From Zygnema cylindricum (Eukaryota; Streptophyta; Zygnematophyceae; Zygnematales; Zygnemataceae), in NCBI GenBank assembly GCA_037447655.1, contig JBBHKE010001339.1, positions 589,864-617,621 of the forward strand: a stretch of DNA of 27,758 nucleotides, read 5' to 3'. Of the stretch, positions 9,241 to 18,320 are shown piece by piece (position 1 is the stretch's first letter; each line of letters starts with the position of its first letter). A model generated the notes under the pieces. The model saw only the letters and a program-made list of their open reading frames with translations, was not told the origin of the DNA and ran no database searches. The position numbers were made by a program, and so were the translations under genes.

Positions 9241-10549
9241 ATATTTGACATCGATTGTTTTTGTTTTTAGAGAACCTTTATATGTACAGTATTTAGCGTA
9301 ACGATTTGGACCTCTGTATTTGAAAAAAGTGACTTTCTTTTGGATTTTGTGCACTCCCTACTAAAATGTCCCTTCTTTCCACAGCTATAACAATTAATCT
9401 TCTTTAATTGTGCACACTCAAATGCTCTTTGAACCTTTTGAGATAGATAGTGCATGTGGGTATGGTAATAATAGGTTTTTGAGCATTAATGCTTGGTTTA
9501 GGATTTTTAATGTATCTCCTTCTAGTGTTAAAATTGTTTTGTGTTAACACTCTGTCCACCTTTCTTATTTCTTTTGAAGATATTATACCTATTCACCAGA
9601 CCCACCTTTTTGATTTCCTTTGTAGATATTCCGCGTATTCACCAGACCAACATTCAGACCCTTTTCCACAAATTCCTCTTCACCCCACTCTGATACTTCA
9701 TTCAAATTACCCTTGAGTGATCGAGTTTCTCGATTATATCCCAACTGATCCTCTAATTCATATCCCAACTGATCCTCTAATTCACGTGAATTATCTTTTA
9801 ATTCTTTCAAATTATAATTTTTTTTATGTTTCAATTCTGATTTCAGTATAGGATTCAGATAGTTCAAAAAATGCAACTTAGCCATTTCACCAGTCTAACC
9901 TATGATAGGAATGCTAGATGAGTCAAATTCCACAATATAATCTTTCACAAATCTAGTCCGCTTACAGTTCAACCACTTCTCTTCCATTTTGGATTTAAAA
10001 GTGACAGATAAGAAACGCGATTTGATTGCAATTTTAAAAGTTCAATCAGCATTATCAAGAATTAAATTAGACCTTCTCTGAGTGTAATACAAAATATGAG
10101 CATCACCTCCAGAAACCTAACAACAAAAAAAGTGTAATCATCACGATCTTACTTTCTAGATTCCAAATAATACTCCATATGAATAATCCAAGCATCTAAC
10201 TTTTCAATCTTCTTACCATAATAGGATAATGCTTCACTAATAAACAACTTCAGATCTCTTATCTTCTTAGGTCTATCATAATCATCCTCCCTAAAACTGG
10301 AATTGCCTTCACCACCGTCACCCTTTTTATCATTACAATTATTCTTGGTCTAAATTGAGTTAATAAGTTCATCCAATTTCTCATTTGAAACATTTCTATT
10401 TTCTTTAACAACTTTAAATTTACTTTTCAATTCCGAAATTTTTTCATCCACAACAACAACATGATTATTGAATCTTTTGACTAGTGAAGCTGTTGATTTA
10501 AGGCAGATGGTGCCACTGAAGAAGATGAAGAGGCACCATCAGTTGCCAT
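9241..10549 (-). pseudogene. Ty3/gypsy-type gag remnant
   Basis: A different lineage from the copia elements. On the minus strand it starts MATDGASSSSS at 10549. Across frames it then reads DEKISELKSKF (about 10450), KKIEKLDAWIIHMEYYLES (about 10150-10215), MEEKWLN...FVKDYIVEFDS (about 9920-9990), and MAKLHFLNYLNPILKSELKHK (from 9885). This is the order and wording of Retrotrans_gag capsid domains. A CCHC zinc knuckle follows, C-Y-S-C-G-K-K-G-H-F-S-R-E-C, at about 9351-9392. An exact ten-residue repeat (E-L-E-D-Q-L-G-Y) occurs twice near 9720-9785. At least four stops or frameshifts break it. No protease, RT or integrase of this lineage is present. Confidence 0.75.
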
Positions 10550-10561
10550 AACAATCAATTA

Positions 10562-11484
10562 TGCAAAGAGGAAACTCTCAAGAAATCCCACAAATGACCA
10601 GCTTCACAATGAAGCACCAAGCAAAACAAACACACACTAGGTCTGCAAATTTGCAACAATGTAGAATACACACCAAAGAAAACACATGCAGAATTTCACA
10701 AGGTTCTGTTAACAGATCACAATGATCTTACAATTCAAAAACACCAAAAAATTGCTTTGCAGTTTTCTACACAACAATCCTACTTTTTAAAATAATCTAA
10801 GTCTTACATATACAAGTGAGCCTACAGCTGAACACGTCGTACCATAATTACCATGGTCGATCGGTACACTGATCTTCATTAAATAAAACCTCACCGTCAA
10901 CCGTACATAAAATATTTACAACGATCCAGGATCGGACACCCGCTAAAATAAAATAGTGCGCGGTCAAAGTTCGTCTGCCGAAATGACGACGTAGTCAAGA
11001 GTTCTTTTCGAAAAATGACGGCAGTCTCCATCCGCCGTCCGCGTATTCTTTCATCACTGAAGATGAACCTCCACGTGTAGCTTCGGTCCTCAGTCAAACT
11101 TGTACTTCTTCTTTTGGAACAACCAATCTTGACTTTCTCACGGACCGACACGTGTGCTTGAAGTGCACCGAATTCGTGTACTCCCTTTGGAGTTACATAC
11201 TCACTAAATCATGTCCTCGTCAAATCATATTAACACAAACTGACTAATATTCGAAACAACTTTCTTGCGTAGACTGCTATAGCTGCTATGACCCTGCTAT
11301 GATTCCTATGACTGTCAACGCAACTTTGATATTAGAGCAGCGCAGCTGCGATGTCAGATCAGCGGAGCATAGCAGTACAACAACAAGTGTAGTGCTCAAG
11401 GTTTCCTGCTGCGATGTTAGACTTAGGGCAGCATGGCAGTATAGCAATGAGATATAGAGAGGACTCAAGGTTTCCAAAACAACA
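10562..11484 (-). repeat. 3' LTR of a second copia lineage
   Basis: The right border is good: on the minus strand a pol end and a purine-rich tract (11485-11495) run into TGTTGTTTTGGAAACC at 11484. The left border is proposed at TGCAAAGAGG (10562), which would give TG...CA ends and 923 bp. It lies only 13 bases before the gypsy-type gag ATG, so the exact end is uncertain. The sequence is unlike the LTRs at 1614, 3680 or 15752. A long minus-strand frame (10897-11151) shows no known domain. The LTR may have inserted into the leader of the older gypsy element. Confidence 0.55.
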
Positions 11485-11495
11485 CTTCCCTAAAC
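11485..11495 (-). promoter_or_regulatory. Polypurine tract of the second copia lineage
   Basis: On the minus strand GTTTAGGGAAG immediately precedes the TGTTG LTR start and follows the RNase H stop codon by about 15 bases, the usual place for this tract. Confidence 0.65.
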
Positions 11496-11507
11496 CTTTA
11501 GACTCTC

Positions 11508-12419
11508 TCATTCACTGAGTCCACATTCCTCTCTAAAAAACTTCAACATAGGTGCAGGTATCGGCTTAGTCATCATATCTGCTACCATCTTCTCATCTGG
11601 AAGATAACTGAGTTTTAAAATTCTATTCATCACCTTCTCTCTTACAAAATGCGGCTTGATGTCAATGTGCTTGCTTTTGAAGTGATGACTCGGGTTGGAT
11701 GCAATCGCAATAGCTGCCTGGTTGTCACACCACACTGTTTGAGGTCCGGATTGCATAAAATAAAGATCTTGAAAGAGAAACTTCACCCATAGTAACTCCT
11801 TAACAGCTGAACTTGCTGCCATATATTCAGCCTCCATTGTAGATTGAGCTGTTACCTTTTGAAGCTTACTGCTCCAACAACATGTTCCCCTTCCAATCTT
11901 CAAAACGAATCCGGTTGTGGAAAGGCGACTTGGCATGTCTCTGTAGCTAGCATCGCTCCATATCTGAATTTTGACTTCATCTCCACCGAGAGTAAGTCAA
12001 AAATTTTGTGTCCCTGCAAGGTATCGAAGAACCCTCTTTGCTGCCTCCCAATCTGATTTCCTCGGATTCTGTAAACTCCGACTCAACACACCAATTGCTG
12101 CCGCAATATCTGGCCTCGTGCAGTTCACGAAGTAGATGAGGCTCCCAACAATCTGTCGGTAAGGAATGGTGGGGATAAAATCCGCTTACCCTGAATCCAA
12201 GATGTCATCAAAGATGACTCCCCCATTGGTCTCCATGCCTTCCACTCTTCCCTTAAATTCCATGGGAGTGGCACTTCCCTTTGCCTTTGCCATGCCAAAC
12301 TTTTCAAGCACATTGCCTATTGCTTCCCGCTGCGTTAGATGGATTCTTCTCCGATCTCTATCCCTTTCTACTTGAATTCCAAGAATGTTCTTGTTGAATT
12401 TTGTGGGCCTCACTCATCA
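11508..12419 (-). pseudogene. RT tail and RNase H of a second copia lineage
   Basis: The 3' end of copia pol. From upstream: E-A-H-K-I, a small insertion, then ILGIQVERDRDRRR, TQREAIGNVLEKF, IPYRQIVGSLIYFVNCTRPD, AAAIGVLSRSLQNP and RYLAGTQNF with a stop. The RNase H blocks IWSDASYRD, TMEAEYMA, CDNQAAIAI, HIDIKPHFVREKV and MVADMMTKPIPAP run to a stop at 11508. The last 142 codons (11508-11936) are open. There is at least one internal stop (near 12010) and a frameshift near 12185. Everything upstream of the RT tail is missing because another LTR joins at 12419/12420. The wording differs from the 15752-22120 element, so it is a separate family. Confidence 0.85.
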
Positions 12420-12748
12420 TGCAACAATCTAGCTTCACAAAGCAAAAACTCTCTCACAGGTCACTCAAGAATCTTCCGAAGCCACAAAGAATTCACTCAC
12501 AAAGTAAAAGCACACTTGCTCAAATTTTCCTCACAAGAAGGATCACTCTATTATCTCCAAGTTCTCTTTACAAGGCTTCACTTATCTTTGTATCTCAACT
12601 CACACAGAGTTACAATGCTTTCTCACTATAGGGACTCTTACTATCTCTTCAACTATGGTCACAACCAATTCTCCAAGTGTATTGATTTGTCTACTTCTCC
12701 TACTTCATATATACTCTTTTCTACTCTACCCTTCTAGACATTCTAGAC
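12420..12748 (-). repeat. Partial LTR of a third family, cut by the assembly gap
   Basis: On the minus strand it ends ...GCTAGATTGTTGCA exactly where the pol remnant of the neighbouring element stops. It contains AGAGTATATATGAAG (a TATA-type box, about 12705-12719) and near the gap the repeated TCTAGAA words common in plant copia LTRs. It therefore looks like the R-U5 side and part of U3 of an LTR inserted into the pol gene, with its 5' part lost in the run of N. The possible left target site is CATCA (12415-12419). Its partner cannot be seen. Confidence 0.55.
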
Positions 12749-12758
12749 NNNNNNNNNN
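12749..12758. other. Assembly gap (10 N)
   Basis: Ten N bases. The sequence on the left is LTR and on the right a GA-rich tract, so the true distance and the remainder of the LTR are unknown. Ten may be a placeholder length. Confidence 0.95.
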
Positions 12759-12945
12759 TAAGGAATGAGAGAGGGGGGGAGAGGGAGAGGAAGAGGGGGA
12801 GGGGGAGGGTAAGTGGAAGAGGGAGAGAAAGACAGAGAGAGGAGGTGGAAGAGGAAGAGAGAAAGAGAGGAGAGGGAGAGGGTGAGAAAGAGGAGGTCAA
12901 CAAAGAGAGAGGGGGATAGGGAGAGAATGAGAGAGAGAACAAAAA
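12759..12945. repeat. GA-rich low-complexity tract
   Basis: Almost pure purine on the plus strand, of the form (GAGAGG/GGAGAG)n with GAAAGA variants. Long frames across it on both strands are artefacts of composition. Such tracts can stop assembly, which fits the adjacent gap. Confidence 0.9.
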
Positions 12946-13512
12946 AAATGTTTGTACAGGTTATAATTTTTTTTTTATTTTTTTTTTTGTGCTTTAGGTT
13001 TTGTGAAAATGATTTGAAAGTTTACAACACGTGCAAACACATGATCCTATTCATTAGTTAGCTTTTACTTTAAATAAAATGGACTCGCGAGTCGTTTTCA
13101 GATAATGTTTGAAGATGATTTTTTTTGACGTGGCAGTGGGTCGATAATAGAAAGACGACAAGTTGTGGTACATTTGAAGTTTCAAAATGACGCAAATTGT
13201 AATATCGTTTCGCAGTTTTTTTGTACGGTAGAAGATTTGTTTGTTATTTTCGACGTCAAAGACAAAAAAAATCCCTTACTTTATCACATGGGAACACACC
13301 CTAAGTCGTACGAGCCAGGTTTTACTTCTGGTGGTATACATGTTGCGTTATCACCTTGTTGTCCATGATTCTATATTAATTCGCACGATCACAATGTTTT
13401 CTTACGTGGAACCAACCAACATATGCCCCGCGGTAAAAAAGTCGGTTACTGACCCGATATAATAAAACTAAGGCCTTTAATAAACGCATTTTTGCGTTTA
13501 CCAACACCGCCC
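12946..13512. other. Non-coding, with an old repeat module
   Basis: No gene recognised. It contains poly-T runs, a GACTCGCGAGTC palindrome (13083-13094), and from about 13130 to 13315 a module (GTGGGTCG...CACATGGGAACACACCCTAAG) that recurs in the same orientation near 26645-26835. Confidence 0.5.
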
Positions 13513-13576
13513 AATGGAACCACGACCTTACTCCCTAATGGAACCACGACCTTACTCCCTAATGGAACCACGACCT
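13513..13576 (+). repeat. 24-bp tandem repeat, about 2.7 copies
   Basis: The unit begins AATGGAACCACGACC and ends TTACTCCCT. Copies lie at 13513-13536 and 13537-13560 with a partial third at 13561-13576. The copies are identical where they overlap. Confidence 0.9.
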
Positions 13577-13826
13577 CAGGGTGTAGTTATACCAGACGAA
13601 AAGAGAGATATATTACATAATTTTATACATGACCTTACTACACCGTACTATATTTCGTGAGTTTTTTGAAAACAACATTACAAAAGATACGATTATGATT
13701 CTCCAAAGGTCTACAACTGATCGTCCGATTTTATTTTTGTCTTCTTTAGTAAAGCAAGCTCTCTATCCACCGTAGAATCGCTACACTTGGACCATAGACA
13801 CTTGGACCATGAACTACTATTAAATT
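13577..13826 (+). repeat. Dispersed module with GAAAACAACATTACA
   Basis: Matches 14965-15240 in the same orientation (TACATAATTTT...CCGTACTATATTT...GAAAACAACATTACA...ATTCTCCAA...GATCGTCCGAT...CGCTACAC). The GAAAACAACATTACA part also occurs at the right edge of the complete copia (from 22120) and inverted near 23400. No gene seen. Confidence 0.6.
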
Positions 13827-14256
13827 TGGGAATTGATCATGGCAGTGACTATTTTGGTTGCGCACAGTCAGCTACGTCATTTTGTCAAAAATTGTACATT
13901 TGAAGTACACATTGGTACAAGTAAAGTACCGTTGAGTCTAAATTTGACGGTCAATTAGTTCGACAACTTTGACTTTAAAAATATTGTTAAAACCGCTTAA
14001 AATTTTGCCGCGCTTGCGAACGTCGACCGTCATAATAAAAATAGCAATTCACACGGCCGGCGAAAGTTTACGGAAACAAAACTGCGGTAACCACATGTGA
14101 ATAAAAGTGTTGCGCACAATCACTTTTTGACTTTACGTGAGCTCCATGGTGAGAGCACATGTTGGATTTTAACTTAGCCGCAAAATCGAAATTGAATCGT
14201 CTAAGCGTTACATTGAACTTAGACGCAAATCGAAACGAAACATATGAAAACTGAAA

Positions 14257-14929
14257 TACACCAAGAATCGTTATTAGAGTAGAGAAATAATTAGAGTAAA
14301 AAAATGAAAAAATATATATAGAGTATTAACTCTAAATTGTGTAATCATTGTTTTTCAAAAACAAATTCCACTCTAATTTGTCAATAACTCTATTTTGGGA
14401 ACTCTAATTTTCTAATTGTAATTAGCGTTATGTACGCTAATTTTGTCGCCCCAAATTTTAACTCTACCACCCTAAATAGAGTACATAATTCTAAATTATT
14501 CTTTATATTATTTAAGGTACTTTTGGAATCAACGTTAACAACTCTAATATAGTCCCGTTTTAAATAGGGTGGCGTATGGTCGGTGTTTGACCATGCAAAA
14601 TTGTACTTTACTAACTAAAAAAGTAGAAAGAATGATTTAATACAGGCCGTTATTATGTAACTGCGTTTTCAAAAACCGCGTAATGCAAACGTCATAATGA
14701 CGTGAAATGTACGTTTTGTCAAATATTGTTAGTGTACCTAATTTACAGTAAAGATATCAGCCCGGATAAATAGTACGGACAACAACCCAAATTAGAGTTA
14801 TTGATAAATTAGAGTAATTTTTTTTTTTGAAAAACAATGATTACACAATTTAGAGTTAATAACTCTAAATATTTGATTTCATTTTTTTACTCTAATTAGT
14901 TCTCTACTCTAGTTAGGATTCTCGGTGTA
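14257..14929 (+). mobile_element. MITE-like element, copy A of the TACACC family
   Basis: 673 bp with ends TACACCAAGAATCG / CTCGGTGTA and imperfect terminal inverted repeats of about 150 bp, rich in TTAGAGT/ACTCTAAT. The interior block AAATAGGGTGGCGTATGGTC and the following ATTGTACTTTACT...ATGATTTAATACA match copies B (24475) and C (25259) in the same orientation. It is non-coding and presumed non-autonomous. Its own duplication is not clear because its flanks are also inverted copies of each other. Confidence 0.7.
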
Positions 14930-15289
14930 CTTCAGCTTTCATAGGTTTCGTTTCGATTTGCGTCTAAACGTATGGTTACATCAAACGAAAAGTTAGGTTT
15001 AATACATAATTTTGTACTTTTCCGTACCATGCCGTACTATATTTTGGTGAGTTTCTTGAAAACAACATTACAGAATATAAGATTTTTATTCTCCAAGTAT
15101 CCCGGAGAAAACATCGATCGTCCGATCACATTTTGGTCTTCATTTGCGAAGCAATCGCTCCATCCACCTCTGTATTCGTGAACCCACCTCGCGGAGGTAG
15201 GTTCACCAATACAAAACCAGTCAATTCGCTACACCTGGACGATAGTCATAGGCGTCGATGAAAAATGAAAATTTTCACACATCCCAAAA

Positions 15290-15545
15290 GTCACGTGCCT
15301 TTGGATAAGGTGACCGTATAATCTTGGCCGAAAAAAATACGGTTTTTTTCTTGAAAGTCAATAGAGTGAAGGAGATCTCTAACGTACATTGACCCAGTAC
15401 ACTTGCGAAGTACACGTACGTAATACGCAAGTACGGATTTCCATACGAAAATGGTCGGTTTCCAAATCTTTGACCATTTTAGAGATTTGATCCTCGACTG
15501 ACGTGGAGCCACTCAAATCAGAACACGCATGAAAAAACTTATTTA
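15290..15545 (+). repeat. Dispersed module also present at 23895-24165
   Basis: Shared words in order: AAAGTCACGTGCCTT, GGTGACCG, CTTGGCCGAAAA, ATAATACGCAAGTAC, GGTCGGTTTCCAAATCTTTGAC, GATCCTC and ACGTGGAGCCAC. The other copy runs in the same orientation. No coding function seen. Confidence 0.6.
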
Positions 15546-15746
15546 CAGACAATACGCGATGTAACAAAGGCCTCTGTAATACAAAAATTTTGTTGTCCGT
15601 ACTATTACAAAGACCTCCTTATGTAACCATACCCTAAGTTCAATGTAACGCTTAGGGTAACGTTCCATCATGCGAAAAGTGGGGAAGTTTACACAAATCC
15701 GCGACTCTTCGTACCAAATCGTACCGCCTATTTTGTTTTTATACGA

Positions 15747-15751
15747 AAAAC
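15747..15751. repeat. Target site duplication AAAAC (left)
   Basis: AAAAC immediately left of the TGCAATT end of the copia element, repeated at 22121-22125. The right arm of the fold-back near 23400 shows the uninterrupted sequence. Confidence 0.9.
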
Positions 15752-16425
15752 TGCAATTTTGTGTCCTCCATTGGACTACAGAATACAGGAAGCCTCTAGA
15801 TAGTATTTAACTAACCCACTTTAAGCCACGACCACTTCTGCCCAAGAAGGTAAACTGACAATTTGACTACACCCCTGTGTAGCCTGGACTCCCCTGAGTC
15901 CGTAGCAAAAAGAATCACTGAAAACGGCCAACCAGGCGATAAGTTATGAGCCGACAAAAAATGCCAATTTATACAAAGCTCTCTTAGAGAGAGGTGTCTG
16001 TCTACCAAATATTTCCTAAGTCCTAAATCCCTCTCACAATCCCTATCTACTAAAGTACGAACCAATCGTATTACTGTAAAGTACAGAAAGGTACTATGGC
16101 CGATGTACTTTCTGTACGGCCGGTGTACGACAAGGCTCTTGAGTGGACGCGTGTCCATTTTTCCACTTGTCCGTATTTCCTCCGGAATTCCCGCGAGCGA
16201 ATGTTATCCTTCCACGCGGCGCCACGTCATGCCACGTCCATAAAATCCAAAGTGACCATTCCGCGATCTCGGCGATGACGTGCGCCGTCGGATTAAATCC
16301 GACATTAAATGTCGACCGTTCAAAGTGTCTGTTTCATTTGTTTCGTGCGAAATGACGTTTCGCACTAAACCTTAACAAGTTCTATGTTCGTTTCGTTTCA
16401 TATTCCAGTTAGATCATTTCGGTAC

Positions 16426-16445
16426 TATATAACAGTTTATATATG
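16426..16445. promoter_or_regulatory. Overlapping opposite TATA boxes in the 3' LTR
   Basis: TATATAA (16426-16432) reads on the plus strand, antisense to the element. TATATAAA on the minus strand (about 16436-16444) would serve the element's own transcript. The sense box places U3 at about 310 bp and leaves a long transcribed leader. The antisense box lies about 180 bp upstream of the sORF ATG at 16609. Promoter activity is inferred from sequence only. Confidence 0.45.
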
Positions 16446-16483
16446 AATGAAAACCCTATATTATCTAACGGACTTCTACGACA

Positions 16484-16547
16484 GACTGGTCAGAGCTAAC
16501 GGCTACGCCGCGCTCTACCGGTCGGGGGTTCGAGTCCTGCCGGACTC
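16484..16547 (+). other. LTR hairpin with Pol III B-box-like motif
   Basis: 16484-16523 folds as GACTGGT/ACCGGTC around AGAGC/GCTCT around CGGC/GCCG with loop TAC. It is followed by GGTTCGAGTCC (16527-16537), an exact match to the tRNA B-box consensus, and then the GAGTCC-TGCC-GGACTC hairpin. The preceding TACGACAGACTGGTCAGAGC resembles a tRNA A-box and D-arm. No acceptor stem can be formed, so this is not an intact tRNA gene. The same element is at 21846-21909, and LTRs of the other subgroup have a different stem with GGATCAAATC at the equivalent place. Confidence 0.45.
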
Positions 16548-16608
16548 AACCTTTTGTTGAGAGTGACTTAAGTCACTCTTTAGTCCTTCCTATGGAGCTG
16601 AGGCAGCC

Positions 16609-16824
16609 ATGGCTCCATCGCTCTCTCTCTCCTTCAGTGACTACAACAAGTATGGGGGAGAGAGAGAAGAGATGGAGGCAGGCTGCCATCATTTCTTATA
16701 TATGTTTCCGCTAATTTATTTTAAACTAGAAAATACAAAAAACTACTTATTTCAACACTCCCCTTATTTTTCTAGTCTATTTTTAATTTTTCTTTTAATC
16801 CACATTTTTCCCTGCAGTATTTAA
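16609..16824 (+). CDS. Antisense LTR sORF (MAPSLSLSFSDYNKYGG...)
   Basis: A 71-residue frame antisense to the element. It starts at ATG in the context GCAGCCATGG, carries the conserved core F-S-D-Y-N-K-Y-G-G and runs past the LTR border through the polypurine tract. The part beyond 16757 is not shared with the 5' LTR copy, so the meaningful unit is the N-terminal 49 residues inside the LTR. It has an upstream TATATAA. No protein family recognised. Confidence 0.3.
   Translation: MAPSLSLSFSDYNKYGGEREEMEAGCHHFLYMFPLIYFKLENTKNYLFQHSPYFSSLFLIFLLIHIFPCSI
16758..16771 (-). promoter_or_regulatory. Polypurine tract of the complete copia element
   Basis: AAAAATAAGGGGAG on the minus strand, between the pol stop codon (16772) and the LTR start. 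It is the plus-strand primer site and is identical in core to the tract at 1601-1613. Confidence 0.9.
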
Positions 16825-18320
16825 ATTTTGGCGAGGGTACGGGTTTGGTCATCATGTCCGCTACCATTTCCTCATCAGATCTATATACAAGATTCACTAT
16901 TTTATTCTCAACTTTTTCTCTTACAAAACTTAATCTTATGTCCATATGTTTAGCCTTAAAATGATGTTTTGGATTTGCTGCAATTGCTATGGCCGCTTGA
17001 TTATCACAAAACACTTCATGCACTCCCTCCTTCATATACCCAAGTTCTTGCAGCAAGGACTTGACCCACATCAACTCTTTCACAGCAGAACAAGAGGCCA
17101 TGTACTCAGCCTCCATGGTGGACTGTGCAACCACCTTTTGTTGCTTACTGCTCCAACAGCATGCACCTTCCCCAACATACAACACATACCCAGAAGTGCA
17201 TCGTCTCATAGGTGCGTCCCCATAACTGGCATCACTCCAAGTAGTGATGTCAGTGTGCTCCCCTCTTAAATGCAACCATAACTCTCTGGTTCCAACCACA
17301 TATCTCATGACTCTCTTGGCTGCCTCCCAATCCCTCTTCCTATGATCATTCAGACTCCTACTGAGTACTCCAACTGCTGCCGCTATGTCCGGCCTGGTAC
17401 AATTCATAAAATAGATTAAACTTCCTACGACCTGTCTATAAGGGATAGTCTTCATAAACTCTCTCTCTTCAATACTCATTTGATCATCTAAGATAATTAC
17501 TCCTCCTTCTACACTCCCATCACTTACTTTTTTCAAGTCCATGGGAGTGGTACAACTGTTAGCATTTTCCATCTGGAATTTCTCAAGCATATTACCTATT
17601 GCTTCTTTCTGAGTAAGTCTGATAATCTTTTTCCCCCCTATCTCTCTCCATCTGAATCCCCAAAATATATTTTGCCTCCCCTAAATCCTTCATATCAAAT
17701 CTGCTTCTAAGTTATGTTTTAAACTTATTGATCTTTTCCAAGGATTTACTCAACACAAGCAGATCATCCACATAAATTGCAATAAAAATGACACCATGCT
17801 CATCTTCAAACATATAGATAGAATGGTCAGAGCTTATACGGATATATCCTAGACTGGTAAGAAACTCATCTAGTTTCTTGTTCCAACTGTCGGGGAGCCT
17901 GCTTTAGTCCATATAAGGACTTTATGAGCCTGCAGACTTTGCTCTCTTCTCCTTCCTCCACGAACCCCTCGGGTTGTCTCATGAAAATTTCTTCCTCTAA
18001 CTCACCATTAAGAAACGCAGTCTTTATGTATATCTGATGGATTTCCATGTCTTCCGCTGCTGCCCAGGCTGAGGAGAATCCTTACTGATGGGAACCGAAC
18101 AACTGGAGCAAAGGTCTCCTCATAGTCAATCCTTCCTTTTGGGTGAACCCCTTCGCTACCAATCGAGCCTTATATCTTTCAATGGTATTATCTGGGTTCA
18201 GTTTTAGTTTAAATACCCATTTACACCCAATAGGTTTTCTGTCTGGAGGACAATCTGCTAATTCCCAGGTATTTGCTTCCATGATAGAAGCCATCTCATC
18301 ATTTATAGCTCTAATCCATC
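16772..18320 (-). pseudogene. Copia reverse transcriptase and RNase H (broken)
   Basis: The RT begins in the C-terminal part of the integrase frame (INDEMASIMEANTWELADCP, then KWVFKLKLNPD, RYKARLVAKGFTQ). It continues across a frameshift to IYIKTAFLNGELEEE, where the first catalytic aspartate (D in the 341-395 copy) is tyrosine. Next come SLYGLKQAPRQ, AIYVDDLLVLS (about 17750-17780), a stop (KT*LRS, near 17715), and a G6-associated frameshift near 17635. The last 272 codons (16772-17590) are open and hold RNase H with the usual acidic residues visible: D120 (WSDASYGD), E160 (TMEAEYMA), D196 (CDNQAAIAI) and D217 (KHMDIR). The enzyme would be inactive without trans complementation. Confidence 0.9.

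Larger units (their letters stand above)
14201..15655. mobile_element. Insertion with 22-bp perfect terminal inverted repeats
   Basis: A perfect 22-bp inverted repeat lies at 14201-14222 and 15634-15655 (core CGTTACATTGAACTTAG). The unoccupied site is visible in the right arm of the surrounding fold-back (about 23485-23510, complement CGTCTAAGGGTGAAG), which shows that 14206-15650 is extra. The target duplication is either CTAAG with one mismatch or shorter, and cannot be fixed. Inside lie a further inverted pair (CGCAAATCGAAACGAAAC, about 14225 and about 14950), a MITE-like core (14257-14929), and a direct copy of modules seen at 13577-13826 and 23895-24165. No transposase. Confidence 0.65.
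15752..16757 (-). repeat. 3' LTR of the complete copia element
   Basis: 1006 bp, on the element strand TGTTGAAATAAG...ACAAAATTGCA. In element order it carries the U3 with the antisense sORF, a 20-bp palindrome (16560-16579), a GAGTCC/GGACTC hairpin and a long hairpin (16484-16523), overlapping opposite TATA boxes (16426-16445), a GTGCGAAA/TTTCGCAC stem-loop near 16347-16367, and a long leader ending with an ATG 20 bases before the LTR end. Confidence 0.95.

Noticed and set aside
12813-13061. 82-codon Glu/Arg-rich frame and its Ser/Leu/Pro shadow
   Set aside because: This is a translation of the GA-rich low-complexity tract beside the gap.
13513-13576. A CRISPR-like array
   Set aside because: The repeats are directly tandem with no spacers and the DNA is eukaryotic.
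16470-16550. A tRNA gene inside the LTR
   Set aside because: The B-box and a D-arm-like stretch are present, but no 7-bp acceptor stem forms and the middle folds as one long hairpin, so I keep it only as a tRNA-like signal.
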